Source: Macrothele yani (Eukaryota > Arthropoda > Arachnida > Araneae > Macrothelidae). Taken from it: 64,000 nt of DNA. Location of the stretch: assembly GCA_039090855.1 (NCBI GenBank), contig CM076997.1, positions 168,236,709-168,300,708 on the forward strand. Direction: 5' to 3'. The stretch's first letter is position 1; every line of letters starts with the position of its first letter. The notes beneath the pieces were generated by a model that ran no database searches, was not told where the DNA came from, and worked only from the letters and a program-made list of their open reading frames with translations. The translations under genes and the position numbers were made by a program. Positions 20,935-30,830 of this stretch are shown here, piece by piece.

Positions 20935-23077
20935 TACTTCGTCGTATTGCCAGCAAATTGGGTTCAACAGAAGAACCTCAGTAGATACGGCAATCCTCAA
21001 AACAAATTTTGGCAACTTTTATGATAATTTTTCTGTTGGAATATGTTTGCGGATAAACTTTTGTGCAACCTCTAACTTCACATATAATTTTTTTTATTAT
21101 TTCATTCTCTTTAGCTTTCTTCTTGATCCTTTTGTATAATTTCACAGGCATTTTCCATTTAGGCTCATTGTGCAGTCAGTTGCTAAATAATGAAAACGCA
21201 GCAAGTTCTTCATTTACATACCATGAAGGATTTGAAAAATTTCTTACAATATGTTTGGTTATCTTCTCATCATTTGCTCCATAGCCATTAAGTTCTTTTA
21301 AACGAAAGTGATATTATTTAATGGAGGTTGAGTTGTGTTTTCAGGAAAACTCTATTGTTTTACGTTTATAATAAAACAGCCAACGTTCAGCAGTGCCAGT
21401 TCTTCTTTCATGGATAACTTAAATAGCTTCCTAAGGAGCCACATTTTAAGACAATAAATAACTTCGGCATTCATCTGGCCAAATGATATGCTCTTGGACA
21501 CCAAAATTTTATCTTAACTGTTTCAATTCCGCTTAGAAATATAGCGGAAAGTTCAAAAAATTATTTTTAGCCATCTCTAAGAAAATCATCATTCAGCTTG
21601 CTTTCTGCGAAAGCCACTATTTCTACTTCCGAATCTTTTAATATTTCATACATTTCTGAATCCGCTGTCACGAAGAAACTCAAATTTTCCCATGTTTATC
21701 CACTCACTCTGAAACTTCTTGAACAACGGTAAGTCTGTCCCAGATTAGGAAAGGAATTTCGCTTCAACGAAAACCGCTTGAAGAATAATTCACAGATAGG
21801 GTGTCGGGAGGCATATTTCGTTTCGTATTTTGTTCTAACAGAACACAAGAGCCATTTAAACGGCCACTATTAGAAGAAGTAATATCAGCAGCGCAGGCCT
21901 GGATCGCGCTGTTCTGGGGGTATCATACGCACTATTTGATATCTGATATCCCGTTCTTGTTGAAATTTCCGGAACCCCTAAAGTTGTTGAAAGTTCAGTG
22001 CCATTGCAATCACAGCAACTGTAAAAGAAAGCGAACAGTAATTTTGAGTCTCAGTGAACGATAGTACTATACAATTCAATTTCAAATTTTAAAAAAATTG
22101 ATCTGATGTTTAACTTAATTATTTTGAAACGTGTGACGTACTAGGTGGCATGATGTTGATATCGCACTACTCAGAAGACTCATGAGCCAGAAGACTCATG
22201 AGCCAGATCGGCAATGATGCGGCGATAAGCCTGTTGAAAGTTCTTCCCGTTTGTAGTTAAAAATTTTAATCACGCAAGAAAAGCCATGCAGGCTAAACGT
22301 CATTCCAGAAAGTATATGTCGTTTTGTTCTATAGTCCTTTGCCAACGTACCACCAGCTAGACGATCTCACGGTGGTAAAACTCTGCAGATTTCGAGGACA
22401 GGAACTCTCTGATGCCCGATCTCACTTACCCCACTAAACAGAGATGTAGTTCCAAATGAAAGAGTGCCTTAGCGGTGAACGGATTAGAAAAAACTACCCT
22501 CAAAATTTTCAAAATTCTGACTCGTGTTTCTTATTTTTTCTTATTTTCATTACTAATCACCAATAATAATTTATATTAAAACTGAGTAATCTGAACAATT
22601 TTAAATAACGGTAAGAATGTAACATAAGAAACATATACAATATTGTAATTTTTTTTATTTAAACACAGCTCTGTGTCATTCTATAGGATTTTAAATATGC
22701 ATTTGGAATATTTGTGAATTAACAAAGTAACATCAAATTAATATGACTAATGCGCCGCTTTTACTAAGATTATGTGGTACATGTGAAACATTTTGTGTTG
22801 CCCATTAAGGAGTCGGGATAGTGAGCTCTGAGGATTACTTTTATTGGAGCAGATACCAGTGGCGATTTCTTTTTACATTCGTATTAAACATACAAATGTC
22901 CATCACTACAGTTTTCTCTATGAGCACTGCAATCTTAACCGCACGGAGCAGCCATCTTCAACAAATTTATTTTGACTGCCGTCTAGCCAGAGGAATTCTC
23001 ATTCTGTTTTGCAGTAGAATCTCATGATTAGTGGGAACCCTACTGCATTATTTAGCTGTGTAGATCAATCTGCATAG
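20935..23077. other. Intergenic, no gene seen
   Basis: About 2.1 kb AT-rich. A 16-bp tandem duplication CAGAAGACTCATGAGC lies at 22172-22203. An 87-codon open frame at 21801-22064 has no recognisable homology. Confidence 0.42.
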
Positions 23078-23295
23078 TTTTTTTGTTTCTGGGTTTAACA
23101 ACTACCATGGGCATTGCATATGGTTATGAGAAGTCGCCCGTTCCTAATTTCGGGTCAGTTGTTCCAGGGAAGAGACAGATCCAGCACCTTTGGCAATGCA
23201 CACCACCTATGACTCATCCGGGGTTGGGACTCAGTCTTAGCTCGGAATAATGGTCAGAAGCCTGCGCCTCAGACTACTGTACCATCGGGGCGGCC
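23078..23295 (-). repeat. tRNA-derived SINE, degenerate minus-strand copy
   Basis: Contains in inverted orientation the landmarks of the SINE: GTTTAACAACTACC, AGTCGCCCGTTCCTAATTT, GTTCCAGGGAAG and a head ending CATCGGGGCGGC. Confidence 0.7.
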
Positions 23296-23374
23296 ATTTC
23301 TGTAGTATGAACATCATGTTAAGATACGAGTATGTTTGCATACAGAACACAGTTGTCCCTATTTTTGCATACAT

Positions 23375-23660
23375 GATCATTTAAAAAGTTCCTTTGCCTA
23401 CATTTTTTTGCCATGCAACCACGAAAATTGCTTTAGCGCCGCTAAAGTGCGTTAAGCCTCTTTTACATCACTGCCACTGAAGCGAAGTGCCTTCCTCGTA
23501 GGAAATGCAGCATGAGGCGAAACAGGTGGATATCGCATGGGCCTAGGTCCAGACTGCATGAAGGATGCAGCTGGATTTTAACTCTCTCCAATTTCTGCTC
23601 GCTCCTTATTGGTGAGTGCTGGGTAGTTTTGGCGCACAGCATGATGGACCCGCTGCATTT
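23375..23660 (-). pseudogene. Mariner-like transposase fragment (C-terminal)
   Basis: Minus strand reads QLHPSCSLDLGPCDIHLFRL, matching the HPPYSPDLSPCDFHLF block of mariner transposases. It continues LHFLRGRHFASVA, and the N-terminal neighbour is highly diverged. The third catalytic Asp is kept in PCD. Only about 90 codons are recognisable, with stops afterwards. Confidence 0.55.
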
Positions 23661-23796
23661 ACGACGTATACTCTAAATTTACTTTCATTTTTAGTTGTCT
23701 TTCTCTATGTAAATTTTGGGTTCATTCTCTTCGACGTTCTATTTTCTCAGTAACAGAATGTTATGTTGGCAGCAGTCTTTAGGTTAAGAGTGAATT

Positions 23797-24014
23797 GCCG
23801 CCCCGGTGGCGCAGTGGTCTAAGCGATGGCCTCTGATTATTCGTCCGTAAGGGGTCCGGATTCGAATCCCGGTGAATCATGGATATTGTATTTGTCTTAC
23901 GGCACTGGCTCTCTTCGTTCCCTGGAACCAGTGACCCTAAATTAGGGACGGGCGACTGATTATAGCCCATTGAGTTGCTCACGGTGGTCGTTAAACCTCT
24001 AATAAATAAAAAAA
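23797..24014 (+). repeat. tRNA-derived SINE, complete copy with 11-bp TSD
   Basis: The tRNA-like head is GCCGCCCCGGTGGCGCAGTG (A box GTGGCGCAGTGGTC) with B box GGATTCGAATCCC. The body runs CCCTGGAACCAGTGACCCTA, AGGGACGGGCGACTG, GCCCATTGAGTTGCTCACGG, then an A-rich tail. It is flanked by the perfect 11-bp duplication AAGAGTGAATT (23786-23796 and 24015-24025), which proves retroposition. This is the best reference copy in the window. Confidence 0.93.
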
Positions 24015-24025
24015 AAGAGTGAATT

Positions 24026-24550
24026 ACGTGCACATGTTTGACAAGCGGAGAACGAGATATAAGGTCTGCAGCTAGCAGACAAAGTGTGGTGTGGTGTGAT
24101 ATTGTAGAGTGCTGTTGATAGATTACTGTAGCTATTTGTTATCATTGGTAAATTAGATAAAAACACGTCAAACCCAATTTGATAGAGGTTCAGTATCCTG
24201 AATTAAACTGATGGGATCATTTGTGATACGTTATGAATCTGAAGTTCCGTGAAGTTTCGACAGTAAAGACCATTTTCTCGTAAGTGTTCTCAAGAGTTCT
24301 CTCTTCTGGCCGTTAGGGCGCCTAGTTTAGCCCAATGAGTAATTAAGAATTGTTTATGAATTAGCTATCCGAGCGTTAACAGTACATAGTTCTAGGAGTA
24401 CGAGAACAACCGACTGATGTTACGAAGGTAACGTTTAAATAATGACATATTTAACCGACAAACATTACACAATTTTTAGGCACAGTGGTTCGGGTCCGCA
24501 GCCTGTCCATCTGATACGAGTTCCCTGAAAAGGATTCTTCCAATTTAACC
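24026..24550. other. Intergenic, no feature seen
   Basis: No homology recognised. Confidence 0.4.
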
Positions 24551-24554
24551 AAAT

Positions 24555-25130
24555 GAATAGCATGACTTTTCTCTCGAACCCCTCACTTTGCACTACTGGG
24601 TGTGCTTGTTAGGGTGGCTTCAGCCACTGGTAGGGTAAATTAGGAAAATATCCACCTTTCATTCCCTGTGATGATACTAACCTTCCTGCGAATTTGATAG
24701 CAACCTGCGGCAGAAAGCGACACGTTGTTTCGCCTGCTGAAATGTAAGTTCATAGGAAACCATTCGATTGCGCGTGGAGAAGAAACCAAGCTGATGGCGG
24801 TTACGAAGGGTGGTGGATCGCAAAGACCCCGCCGATTGTTGTGTACTTGTGCCGGTTTTCTGTCACAACTTCGACCAGGTTGTCAATGTTGATGGTCGTT
24901 GGACTTCCTGACTTGTTCTTATCTTCGAGACTAGTGTCTTCAGCTTTGAAACGCCGGAACTATTTTCGTGCAGTGCTGCTGTCCACTGTTTTTTCGCCCT
25001 CAACTGCACAAATATCTGTCTGTGTGGTTCATTGTGTAACTCTTTTATCCAGCAGATGCATAGAAGCAACAGAACAGCACGTTCATCGACCTCCATCTTC
25101 TGCTCACCTGATAACCAGTGGAAACACAAA
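24555..25130 (-). pseudogene. Mariner transposase relic
   Basis: Minus strand from about 25100: KMEVDERAVLLLLCICWIK (N-terminal HTH start), ELHNEPHRQIF, DKNKSGSPTTINIDNLVEVV and MVSYELTFQQAKQRVAFCRR. IITGNERWIF stands where DEKW, with the first catalytic Asp, is expected (Asp to Asn). It ends at FERKVMLFIWLNWK. The downstream half with the second and third Asp is not recognisable. It resembles the relic at 54225-54905. Multiple frame changes. Confidence 0.65.
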
Positions 25131-25236
25131 GTGTCCGTGACGGAGTGAGCTTCTCTACCAACTAAGCTACACGGACGGAATGTATCGCTGAAGATTTGTC
25201 TTCTTGACACGTGCTTTACCTATGTAGTCCGTCACA
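25117..25236 (-). repeat. tRNA-containing LTR fragment (TRIM-related)
   Basis: In minus orientation it starts TGTGACGGACTACATAGGTA and includes CACGTGTCAAGAAGAC and GTCCGTGTAGCTTAGTTGGT (A-box-like). It closes with a CACGGAC acceptor strand and ACACTTTGTGTTTCC. It matches the LTR piece at 58755-58893 and resembles the TRIM LTRs at 13564 and 30130. No primer-binding site follows, so it is a solo or broken LTR. Confidence 0.55.
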
Positions 25237-25239
25237 AAC

Positions 25240-26008
25240 GTTATATTGTTCCGTGCAAAACTCACTTCAGCAGCCTCGTATGATCCACTTCATCGCGGTA
25301 CCCAGTTGACGCTGGCTCACATTGCATATAGCCATCGAAGCCCAACATAATGCGGAGCTCAAAGCGTCATGACATTGTGACTCTCCCAGGTATATCTTAA
25401 AAAAATGAATTTATTTTATTCTGTAAAAGTTAAATTATCTATATTGCGTCAAATTCCATGCCAAAAAATAATGGAAACAATTTTTCTTCATTTGCTTAAC
25501 GCGCAGAAATCTTTTGCCTTTGAGTCAGTTTTTGAGCACAGACTATTTGAAAAAATAACGGGTTTCTTTTTTGTTGTTGTTTTTTCGAAATAAATAAAAA
25601 TTCAACAAATGTATACCTTAAAATTTGGTGGCATTAAAATATGAATTCAAAACATTCTGCACTTTGTCTCAGCAAGACTTATACGCCAGAATTGTAGCGT
25701 GAAGTTTTGAATAGTTTACATTCAATATGTTCTTTGAATTTCCACATTAAAAATCAATACCTTATACTCCGTGTCGAAGCATGTCAGTAAATGTTTCCAA
25801 ATAAACTTTCTAACATCGGAACAAGAGATCTTAATGTAGAGCATGATATGATATTTTCTTCCCAAGTTTGCGAAATTTATAAGCCATCACTACAAACCAA
25901 ATGTTCGAAACTATCAAAGCAGGTACACGCCAGAAATACGGTAAATACCATGCCATAGAATCAGCCACGGACGCCTATGAAATAAGAAGCAAAATAAAAA
26001 TTCGGAAA
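25240..26008. other. Intergenic, no feature seen
   Basis: AT-rich. No homology recognised. Confidence 0.4.
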
Positions 26009-26215
26009 GCCGACCCGCTGGTGTAGTGGCTTTTAACATTCATCCGAGTTGGGTCCGGGTTTGAATCCCGTGGTTGCATGAATGTTGTGTTTGTCTTACA
26101 ACACGGGATATCTCCCTTTCCTTGACCAATAGCCCTAAATTAAGGACGGGCGACTACTTATAGCCCACTGAGTTGCTCACGATGGTCGTTAGCAGTAACC
26201 CCCCCTTCAAATAGA
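26009..26215 (+). repeat. tRNA-derived SINE, diverged copy
   Basis: Head GCCGACCCGCTGGTGTAGTG, B box GGTTTGAATCCC, then GTTGTGTTTGTCTTACA, GGACGGGCGACT and CCCACTGAGTTGCTCACGA, all in the order of the reference copy. Confidence 0.85.
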
Positions 26216-26648
26216 AGCATATATGTGAATAAATGAAATAATTACCTGTTGTGCTCATTAAGTGAAATTACCAGATCCTGAAACAGACGCCATTGGTATG
26301 CTGGTGAGTGTTGATGATCAGTCTTGAGATTATTTTAAATGCAGCCGTATAGTGAATTCTCAGGTTAGGAATGTGAACCCAACTTTACATATTTCAGTCT
26401 CAGCAAAACTGGGACTCGTCCACAGAGAGCATAAATTTCCATAAATGTCTGTAATGTTTCCAGTTACAGCGCTATTCTGGATACTTGAAATTGTGTTATG
26501 GCAATAATAATTCATATGCCTGGATTCAAGCTCTGAAACTATGGCCATTAATCGGAGTAGATAAATTCCTCTGCCTATTTGGCGATCATATCTGGGATGG
26601 GACGCAAGCATTAGGTCAAAGCAGCACTATTGGTTTGAGCCCACATTA
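26216..26648. other. Intergenic, no feature seen
   Basis: No homology recognised. Confidence 0.4.
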
Positions 26649-26650
26649 TA

Positions 26651-27775
26651 CATGGTCGAATCACGTTATTGTGACCACCAGCTAACATCCAGAGTAACCA
26701 CCATGTGCAGCGCGTACAGCAGCTAGACGGACTGGGAGTGACACACAAATGTGCTGGAAGGTGTTCACAGGTATGTGGAGCCATGTTGACTGCAGTGCAT
26801 CTGACGGCTGCTGGCGGGAGCGTGGTGGAGGATCCACAAAGCGAACAACACGATCGAGGTGGTCCCTCAGATGCTCAATTGGGTTTAAGTCTGGAAACTT
26901 AGGGGGCCAGTGAAATATTTTGAAATCTTCATCATGCTCTTCCAACCACTTTCAGACATTTCTAGCTGTGTGACACGTCGTGTTGGAAGATCCCGTCCGC
27001 CCCAGAGAATACAGTGAGAATATATGGGTGCACGTGGTCATCAAGGATGGATTCGTAACGAAATTGGTGCACAATGGTTTCCACAGGTACGAGTGAACCC
27101 AGATAATGCCCCAAAACCATTCCCCAGACTATAGCGCTGTCCCCACCGGCTTCTGTTCTTCCAGCAATGGTTAAAGAGCGTTTTTTCTCCGATTTTTCTC
27201 GCCTTATACGCCAACGTCCACCCGTTCGATGAAGCAGAAAACGTGACATCGGAGAAGGCAATCCTTTGCTAATCAGCGGAGGCCCAAACCCCATACTGCC
27301 GTGTAAATGTAAGCCGTTTCTGCCGATGCTCATTCGTTAGCATAGTTGCAGTGACCATCCGTCTGCATCGGAGCCCCATACGCAGCAGGGTTCGCTGAAA
27401 TGTTATTTTAGACACACTTCCGGTAGCCTCGTGGTTCATTCGGCCAATGAGTTGCTCCACTGTAGCATGTCGATCGGCCCTCACGCACCTTCGAAGCCAA
27501 CGTTCACCTCTCACATCAATGGCACGTGGTGCTGCGCAGTTTCCGCGTCGCTTATTTGCAGTGGTGCCATTTCTCCAATCACGATACACTTTAAGCACAG
27601 TAGCACGAGAACAGTTCACAAATTGCGCTGTTTTAGAAATACTGTCACCCTTGGCCCGAAAGCCGATAATCATCCTTTTTTACAAATCTGATAAATCGCT
27701 CCTTTTATTCATGACAGCAACGTGGGATATATTTTCAGAATGTCCACAGACAACCTTATATGGTCTAATAAAAAG
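26651..27775 (-). mobile_element. Tc1-like transposon, family VII copy 1 (5'-truncated)
   Basis: The plus-strand left end CATGGTCGAATCACGTTATT follows TA (26649-26650) and matches the ends of the family copies at 52639 and 61856. Homology to them stops at about 27775, just upstream of the transposase start. So roughly 100 bp including the 5' inverted repeat is missing. Confidence 0.85.
26682..27712 (-). pseudogene. Tc1-like transposase, family VII copy 1
   Basis: From the complement of 27712: MNKRSDLSDL, a TAA, then MIIGFRAKGDSISKTAQFVN, RATVLKVYRDWRNGTTANKR, RGERWLRRCVRADRHATVEQ and LTNEHRQKRLTFTRQY. The first-Asp region (SDESRF expected) falls in a frame change near 27270. GGRWRIRREKSE, IVWGMVLGHYLGSLVPVETI and GIFQHDVSHS follow (second Asp region HDV). 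PDLNPIEHLRDHLDRVV holds the Glu, and the gene ends GGYSGC at 26682. It is one stop plus two frame changes away from continuity. Confidence 0.9.
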
Positions 27776-27779
27776 TCCT

Positions 27780-28682
27780 AAAATCTGTTTTACTCTCCTG
27801 AGCCGCTTTTGATATGAGTTCCATCTGTCTCTCATTGGCAAGCTTCTACGCTCAATTTGGTCATCTGAAGATACGGGCTTACCTTACGATAAGCTAGGCT
27901 GATGACAAAATCTGCTCCGTAGAAATGCCGATTCTGCAGGGATAGGTTGAACTCTCTCCAAATTTTATAGTGAAGGCGTTGCGTGAGCAATTCTGCCAGG
28001 ATCCGGCAAGTCTTTCCCCCAGACAGGATCGGCCCAGGGACCGGGTAGGTTCTGATACCCCCGCTGGATCTCCACTTACCACCCCTTTTTCATAGCCTGC
28101 GCGTGTGACGTGCTAATGGGCCGGGGTTCTTAATTTGCGATTGGCTGGGAGATTTATTAAGCAGCGCGATGGAGTTTGGGACCAAAGTCTTTTATTAGTG
28201 TCTAGGCTAAGAAATAGAGACATGCACATTTATTTACACTGTGGGTTTCATACAATGGAATTCAATCGTTTATCCTCACCCTAGCATAAGAACACTTCAG
28301 CGATATGCATCATCAGTGAGTTTGCAGTCACACAATCAGTCAAATATCTCTGCATTTTGTATCGCAATCTAAGACACTTCCGCCTTTTTGGCGAGCCAGT
28401 TTACGTGCGTATTATTCATTTTCATCGCATTTGAGAAAATGGTACTATTGTTATGTATTAGAAATTCATTAATTTATCAACTATCAGGAGACATTCCTGA
28501 ACACCTTTCCACACAGTACAATGCCCTGACCGTTTTCTGTAACCTCTGAACAAGTTTGTGTTTACTATCTGCTCTTGACATTCACATTTAACTGAAAACA
28601 GTCGGGAACTCGCATGCATTGTACACCAGAGTTTGTCTTCCTTTCCACATATTCTTTTTTCTTCTTTTAAAAATCTGAAGAC
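27780..28682. other. Intergenic, no feature seen
   Basis: No homology recognised. Confidence 0.4.
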
Positions 28683-28757
28683 GCATCGAAATCTATGTGG
28701 AATGCTTTTTTTCTTTTGATGAAGGGGCATCGAAATCTATGTGGAATGCTTTTTTTT
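28683..28757. repeat. 44-bp direct duplication before a SINE
   Basis: GCATCGAAATCTATGTGGAA followed by TGCTTTTTTT occurs at 28683 and again at 28727. The second copy abuts the SINE poly(T). The TSD sequence TGGAATGCTT therefore occurs three times in this area. Confidence 0.8.
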
Positions 28758-28970
28758 TTTTGATTGGAGGTTTAACGACCACCGTGAGCAACTCAATGGG
28801 CTATAAGCAGTCGCCCGTCCCTAATTTAGGGCCACTGGTTCCAGGGAAGGGAGAGATCCAGTGCCGTAAGACAAACACAACATCCATGCCTCACCGGGAT
28901 TCGAACCCGGACCCCGTTCGTACGAATGATCAGAAGCCATCGCTTAGACCACTGCGCAACCGGGGCGGCA
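28752..28970 (-). repeat. tRNA-derived SINE with 10-bp TSD
   Basis: Complete minus-strand copy: poly(T), GATTGGAGGTTTAACGACCA, the body, B box GGGATTCGAACCCGG and head CGCAACCGGGGCGGC. Flanking duplication TGGAATGCTT at 28742-28751 and 28971-28980. Confidence 0.93.
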
Positions 28971-28980
28971 TGGAATGCTT

Positions 28981-30099
28981 ATGCTTCGTACAAGACAGTA
29001 GAAGTAATAGCTGTACTGGTGGAGGAAAATCCAATCCGAAAAGCAAATGCATAAGCAATGACCACCTGATATAAGCGAGAACACTCCTCAGTTGCTTGTT
29101 AAAATTTTTCGTTTCAATCTACTATAGTTTGAAACGTGCATGTTTCAAACTGTGATTGGCACTCTGTACCGCAATGCACTGCATGTCATTCATTAAATAT
29201 TTATTATTTTGGGTATTCTTTAAGACAGATTCATTACGAATACGGTTGGTAAAAAAAGAAATCCGTTTGCATTCAAACTCTCTGCTAATATAGAGTTTAA
29301 ATGTATGATAAGAAATCAGCCGAACGAAGAGAAAAACGTATTTTTACATCTGCTCCAAAGATTATAGAGCGTATATTAAAAGCAGGTCTTACGATATTGT
29401 GCTTAATTCGCTACACAACAATAAGTGCTTGTATTCCTGTTTTGTTAAAAGATGCGGTTTTTCAGACACAAGCAGTTTATTTTAAAGAAACGCAATGTGC
29501 TATTCCACTGCTGTAGCCAATCTATAAGAGATGAAATGGAACGTTTTCATACATTTTCTATGAGTGAAAGTATTTCGAAGATAAAAGCAGTATTACGTAG
29601 AAAGGGAGACAGCATGTTTACAAGATCTCTTTAAGTTTCTCGGAAAACATGCATTGAAAGCGTCAGCATAATGAAGAGATATGTATGCAGGAAAGTAAAT
29701 GTATTCAGAATATTTTGACGCCATGCTGATTACACTGTTGGCGCATATTTGCAATACGTGTTGCATCTTATTTTTGATCGTGCAACATCTTGTCGTGAAT
29801 TCAAATATTTTTCAAAATAATGCAAAATATACCAGTAAAATAATAAAAAACAACACCCTTCTTTTAGAATTTTGAATACGTCAGGGGAAAGCAGTTTGAT
29901 ATCTCCTTTCGTTGTATTATTGTAATTACTCACATAACCGTTGATTCTCTGGAAAGTTTGCAGTAACTGGAATTGCTATGTTTCGTTCAATTATCTCATG
30001 ATACTAAAGATGCGCAGAAGTGAAATTAAAATTGAATGTGTGTGACATGAAAATTCCCTTAAAGACTTTTTTAAAGAAAAGGGAAAAGCAACTTAAATA
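28981..30099. other. Intergenic, no feature seen
   Basis: AT-rich, with short open frames only. Confidence 0.4.
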
Positions 30100-30129
30100 T
30101 ACTCTGCTGGCCATCCAAAACGCAACACC

Positions 30130-30308
30130 TGTAACGTACCAGGAGATGTGACGTACCTGCCAGAAGGACGCACACGACATAAAGGCAGATAGGAATCAGA
30201 ATAAAATGTCAGCGTAGCTTAATTGGTAGAGCAACTTATTCCGGAATGAGTGGACCCGGGTTCGAATCCTGGCGCGGATAAAAATGACGGAGAAATTCAC
30301 TTCGTTAT
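30130..30308 (+). repeat. 5' LTR of TRIM
   Basis: 179 bp, TGTAACGTACC to TTCGTTAT. It includes the tRNA-like unit at 30208-30279 and differs from the 3' LTR at three sites, two of them in the tRNA-like unit. Confidence 0.85.
30208..30279 (+). promoter_or_regulatory. tRNA-like unit in 5' LTR (Pol III A and B boxes)
   Basis: A 72-nt cloverleaf-like segment: acceptor GTCAGCG/CGCGGAT (one mismatch), A box TAGCTTAATTGGTAGAGC (30215-30232), and anticodon-arm-like ACTTA/TGAGT around an 8-nt loop TTCCGGAA. The T arm is CCGGG-TTCGAAT-CCTGG, with B box GGGTTCGAATCC at 30258-30269. The enlarged loop argues against a working tRNA. The boxes could drive RNA polymerase III transcription. Confidence 0.7.
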
Positions 30309-30310
30309 AA

Positions 30311-30322
30311 TGGCGCCCGAAC
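30311..30322 (+). promoter_or_regulatory. Primer-binding site of TRIM
   Basis: TGGCGCCCGAAC follows the 5' LTR by two bases. The same 12 bases open the retroviral site complementary to the 3' end of tRNA-Lys(UUU), so a lysine tRNA primer is likely. Confidence 0.75.
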
Positions 30323-30442
30323 TATCCGGATGACCCGACCGTTCACAATCTCGCAATGGTGCGATGTTATTTCCACACCGCGAGATAGGAAAAATAAAAG
30401 CAGCACTTCGAAAAAAAAATTAAAAAAATAAGTGGGAGATGA

Positions 30443-30621
30443 TGTAACGTACCAGGAGATGTGACGTACCTGCCAGAAGGACGCACACGACATAAAGGCA
30501 GAGAGGAATCAGAATAAAATGTCCGCGTAGCTTAATTGGTAGAGCAACTTATTCCGGAATGAGTGGACCCGGGTTCGAATCCTGGAGCGGATAAAAATGA
30601 CGGAGAAATTCACTTCGTTAT
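30443..30621 (+). repeat. 3' LTR of TRIM
   Basis: 179 bp, 98% identical to the 5' LTR. It is preceded by the purine-rich tract at 30431-30442. Confidence 0.85.
30521..30592 (+). promoter_or_regulatory. tRNA-like unit in 3' LTR
   Basis: Same cloverleaf as in the 5' LTR. The 5' acceptor strand GTCCGCG is intact here while the 3' strand reads AGCGGAT. A box 30528-30545, B box 30571-30582. The private changes in the two LTRs hit opposite strands of the acceptor stem, so the ancestral stem was perfectly paired apart from a terminal G-U. Confidence 0.7.
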
Positions 30622-30830
30622 ACACCAAGAAGTAAGCATCCGATTGGCCTGAAATATGCAGCATACGTCGCCCGCGAGAGTAAATGTAAACGATTAGCAT
30701 TGCAGGGCATATGCAAATCATGTGCGCCCGGCACGCCACCGAGAAGCACTATAAGAAGGGTGCACAGAAATCGTGGTGTATGTAGTGGAAATGTGTTGTG
30801 CTGCCGGACCAGTGCGTGGGAAGCTTCCTG

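Larger units (their letters stand above)
30130..30621 (+). mobile_element. TRIM-type LTR retroelement with tRNA sequence in both LTRs
   Basis: Two 179-bp direct repeats (30130-30308, 30443-30621) differ at only three positions. They flank a 134-bp non-coding centre. The centre starts with the primer-binding site TGGCGCCCGAAC (30311-30322) and ends with a purine-rich AGTGGGAGATGA just before the 3' LTR. LTRs start TGTAACG and end CGTTAT(A), a short inverted repeat. The host Tc1 sequence ACACC is duplicated at 30125-30129 and 30622-30626, and the uninterrupted Tc1 copy at 1032 has it once. There is no coding capacity, so the element is non-autonomous. Each LTR contains a 72-nt tRNA-like sequence. 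The low LTR divergence (3/179) makes it the youngest dated insertion in the window. Confidence 0.85.

Noticed and set aside
30208..30279. Functional tRNA gene
   Set aside because: Cloverleaf-like with good boxes, but the anticodon loop has 8 nt, and the unit sits in both LTRs of a TRIM. It is better read as a tRNA-derived promoter.
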